From NCBI GenBank assembly GCA_031409815.1, contig JANNXV010000055.1:1-33326 (forward strand): a DNA stretch of 33,326 nucleotides, written 5' to 3'. The notes beneath the pieces were generated by a model. The model made no database searches, was not told where the DNA came from, and saw only the letters and a program-made list of their open reading frames with translations. The DNA comes from JANLUX01 sp031409815 (lineage in GTDB: Bacteria > Bacteroidota > Bacteroidia > AKYH767-A > OLB10). The position numbers and the translations under genes are program-made. Positions 31,422 through 33,326 of the stretch are shown here, in pieces; positions within the stretch are counted from its first letter, which is position 1; each line of letters begins with the position of its first letter.

Positions 31422-33326
31422 TTAGTCTTTTACCACTTTACCATTGTAGAGTTTATCATCGCTAACCAATCTATAAAAATACAATCCTTCTGGAATATTG
31501 CCAGGGTTAACACTTGTTACACCATTGATAAGCGGCAAATTGTTATCCTGAAAAACTAACTTGCCATCAGCGCTATACAATTGAAAATTCAAATAGGCTA
31601 ATTTCAATTCGGAGAAAATCCGAATCTCAAAATCTGTTTTAAATGGTTGAGGATAAATTAAAATTTCTTCTGTTGACCCTTCCTCGCTATTCGCTGAAAA
31701 TCTGGAAGCGCAGGTATTCACTCTTACCGTTGTATTAGCTGATGTTGCGGTACAACCAAGCGGAATGGTAATTCGCACCCTATATGTTCCAGCAATTTTT
31801 GCAACATATGTTCGCGAAGTTCCATTAGCAATAGCAATATTACTCCTAAACCACTGATACATATAACCAGTACCTGCGGTAGATGTTAATACTACACTAT
31901 CTGTATTGCAAATAGTTAATGGACCAGAAGCCGTAACAACTGGCACTGCTGGATTAATAACCGGTACAACTTTGGTAGAAGCTACCTTACTACATCCAAC
32001 ACTATTGGTTACAACAACACCATAGGTTCCTTTACTTGTAGTATTATAAACTTGACTAATAGCACCTGGAATATTAACTGAATTTTTTAGCCATTGATAA
32101 GTTAAACCAGTGCCTGTATTTGCGGTGCATGTAACTAATGTGTCTTTGCATTCATCCAAATGATTTGTAAGAACAAATGATGCTGTTGGAGCACTTGAAA
32201 TTGAAAGTACACTACCTGATGAAAGAGCAGTACATCCATTGGTATCTGTATATCTTACAGTATAAGTGCCAGCCAAACTTGCCTGATAAGTGGACCCAAT
32301 AGCTCCAGCAATAATTACATTATTTCTATACCATTGAAACGAAGCTGCTGATGAATTAAATACTGCAGTTAATAGCTGTTTACTTCCTGAACAAATTGCT
32401 TTATTACCAGCTGGATTAATAGTAACAACAGGACTAACAAAAAATAACTGAACAGGTGGAGCCTCTGCCACACATCCATATTGGTCGGTAACGGTCAAAT
32501 AATACTCGCCTGCAATCGATGCACTAATCATTGATGTTGTTTGTCCGGTTGACCAAGCATATGTTAAACCTGTCAATGATGCAGAAAGTGGTATTATCTG
32601 GCCCGGACAAGTTTGTGAAGTTGGGGCGTTTATAATTGCTTCAGGTAATTCATGAAGCGAAAATTGAATAGCATTAGAAATTGAAGTACAACCAAAACTA
32701 TTTGTAATTGTTACAGAATAAAAATTGGTGTCTTGAATATAAATTGAAGTAGCTGTGCTGCCATTACTCCATAAAATTGAAGAATAATTTCCAACACTGA
32801 GTTGTATTGAATCTCCTATACACAAATAGGGTTTATTGGAAACAATTGTTGGTTGCATAGGACTATCCATAGTTACTACATATGCATTCGATACACTAGT
32901 ACATCCATTAATTGATGTGGTAGTTACCGTGTAACTTCCGGGAGTTGTTATTACATTGTATGCTGTGGTTGCTCCATTACTCCATAAAAAGGCATTAGCA
33001 GCAGTGCTATTCAACGTAATTGAACCTCCAGCACAAAATATATTTGATCCGCTTGAAGAGGTTATTGTAGGTTGAACTGGAGTTTCCATGGTTACAACAT
33101 ATGCATTCGATACACTAGTACAACCATTAATTGATGTGGTGGTAACCGTATAACTTCCGGGAGTTGTTATTACATTGGATGCTGTGGTTGCTCCATTACT
33201 CCATAAAAAGGCATTAGCAGCAGTGCTATTCAACGTATTTGAACCTCCAGCACAAAATATATTTGATCCGCTTGAAGAGGTTATTGTAGGTTGAACAGGA
33301 GTTTCCATTGTTACCACAAATGCATT
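31422..33326 (-). CDS. Repetitive Ig/PKD-like adhesin with T9SS sorting domain, 3' part (635 aa visible)
   Basis: The frame is open across the right edge, so the N-terminus is missing; an apparent GTG start at 33317 is only a Val inside a repeat. Visible order: at least two near-identical 73-residue repeats (VTMETPVQPTITSSSG... ending TSVSNAYV), a diverged third (VTMDSPMQPTIV), then four or five Ig/PKD-like units with patterns such as SFQWYRNNVIIAG, TYQWLKNSVNIPG and MYQWFRSNIAIANG followed by AGTYTVRYTDTNGCT-like strands. The last ~85 residues (EEILIYPQPFK... to GKVVKD) form a T9SS type A sorting domain. It is probably a long cell-surface adhesin-like protein. It precedes fabG on the same strand with a 266-base gap. 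Confidence 0.87.
   Translation of the reverse strand, partial: NAFVVTMETPVQPTITSSSGSNIFCAGGSNTLNSTAANAFLWSNGATTASNVITTPGSYTVTTTSINGCTSVSNAYVVTMETPVQPTITSSSGSNIFCAGGSITLNSTAANAFLWSNGATTAYNVITTPGSYTVTTTSINGCTSVSNAYVVTMDSPMQPTIVSNKPYLCIGDSIQLSVGNYSSILWSNGSTATSIYIQDTNFYSVTITNSFGCTSISNAIQFSLHELPEAIINAPTSQTCPGQIIPLSASLTGLTYAWSTGQTTSMISASIAGEYYLTVTDQYGCVAEAPPVQLFFVSPVVTINPAGNKAICSGSKQLLTAVFNSSAASFQWYRNNVIIAGAIGSTYQASLAGTYTVRYTDTNGCTALSSGSVLSISSAPTASFVLTNHLDECKDTLVTCTANTGTGLTYQWLKNSVNIPGAISQVYNTTSKGTYGVVVTNSVGCSKVASTKVVPVINPAVPVVTASGPLTICNTDSVVLTSTAGTGYMYQWFRSNIAIANGTSRTYVAKIAGTYRVRITIPLGCTATSANTTVRVNTCASRFSANSEEGSTEEILIYPQPFKTDFEIRIFSELKLAYLNFQLYSADGKLVFQDNNLPLINGVTSVNPGNIPEGLYFYRLVSDDKLYNGKVVKD
32872..33326 (-). 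repeat. 219-bp in-frame tandem repeats, two full copies plus start of a third
   Basis: Copies span 32872-33090 and 33091-33309, with a third beginning at 33310 and cut by the window edge. By eye the two full copies differ at about nine of 219 positions, and most differences are silent; only Asn/Ile and Ser/Tyr changes are evident within the compared units. Each encodes a 73-residue Ig-like unit. Confidence 0.9.

Noticed and set aside
33315..33317. GTG start codon of the adhesin
   Set aside because: It is a Val codon within the 73-residue repeat; the frame continues open through the right edge.
32872..33326. CRISPR array
   Set aside because: Repeats are 219 bp, contiguous and in-frame coding, with no short repeat-spacer pattern.
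643..33326. T9SS machinery in the window
   Set aside because: Only cargo proteins with sorting domains are present; none of the genes resembles Por/Gld/Spr translocon components.

Overview
The window reads as an AT-rich chromosome segment of a member of the Bacteroidota. Four secreted proteins end in type IX secretion (T9SS) type A sorting domains. Genes are preceded by the Bacteroidota-type -7 element TAnnTTTG rather than E. coli-type -10 boxes. The conserved genes (Wza/Wzc-like export pair, MCG-type AsnB, M16 peptidase pair) fit this phylum. I do not assign a genus. No rRNA, tRNA, CRISPR array, transposase or phage gene was found, and no gene-free stretch exceeds 300 bases.

Layout. 1-496 (minus): 5' part of a POT-family peptide transporter, broken at the left edge by a fold-back sequence. 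643-4032 (minus): large secreted BNR/sortilin-like repeat protein with a T9SS tail. 4201-12414 (plus): exopolysaccharide locus with asparagine-synthetase-type amidotransferase, GT4 glycosyltransferase, Wza-like outer-membrane export lipoprotein, Wzc-like tyrosine kinase/co-polymerase with a Gly-Tyr tail, RmlC-type epimerase and a WecA/MraY-like phosphoglycosyl transferase. 12471-16892 (minus): housekeeping and secreted genes (NlpC/P60 peptidase, thiolase, a T9SS cargo protein, RdgB/HAM1 pyrophosphatase), separated by several palindromic repeats. 16935-21017 (plus): 1361-residue PKD-repeat T9SS protein. 21018-26662 (minus): second glycan locus of three GT2 enzymes, one GT4 and a second asparagine-synthetase-like protein lacking the usual catalytic Cys2. 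26757-31155 (minus): small probable lipoprotein, an M16 pair (one inactive, one active) and FabG. 31422-33326 (minus): 3' part of a repetitive T9SS adhesin-like protein running off the right edge.

How the genes fit together. The plus-strand locus supplies lipid-linked initiation (WecA-like), sugar transfer (GT4), chain-length control and export (Wzc/Wza), epimerisation (RmlC) and probably sugar amidation (AsnB). No flippase, polymerase or rmlA/B/D is in view, so the pathway is incomplete here. The second locus could act on the same or another surface glycan, and both loci carry an AsnB-family protein. The T9SS cargo proteins are surface or secreted products; no T9SS machinery gene is in the window.

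The observations most worth a second look are the fold-back at the left end (probably an assembly or amplification chimera, possibly a real inverted duplication), the second AsnB-like/GT2 locus, the Gly-Tyr tail of the Wzc-like kinase, a recurring TACTTTTG promoter that corrects two gene starts and predicts a leaderless asnB mRNA, and near-identical 219-bp repeats at the right edge. I did not find a convincing wholly new system.
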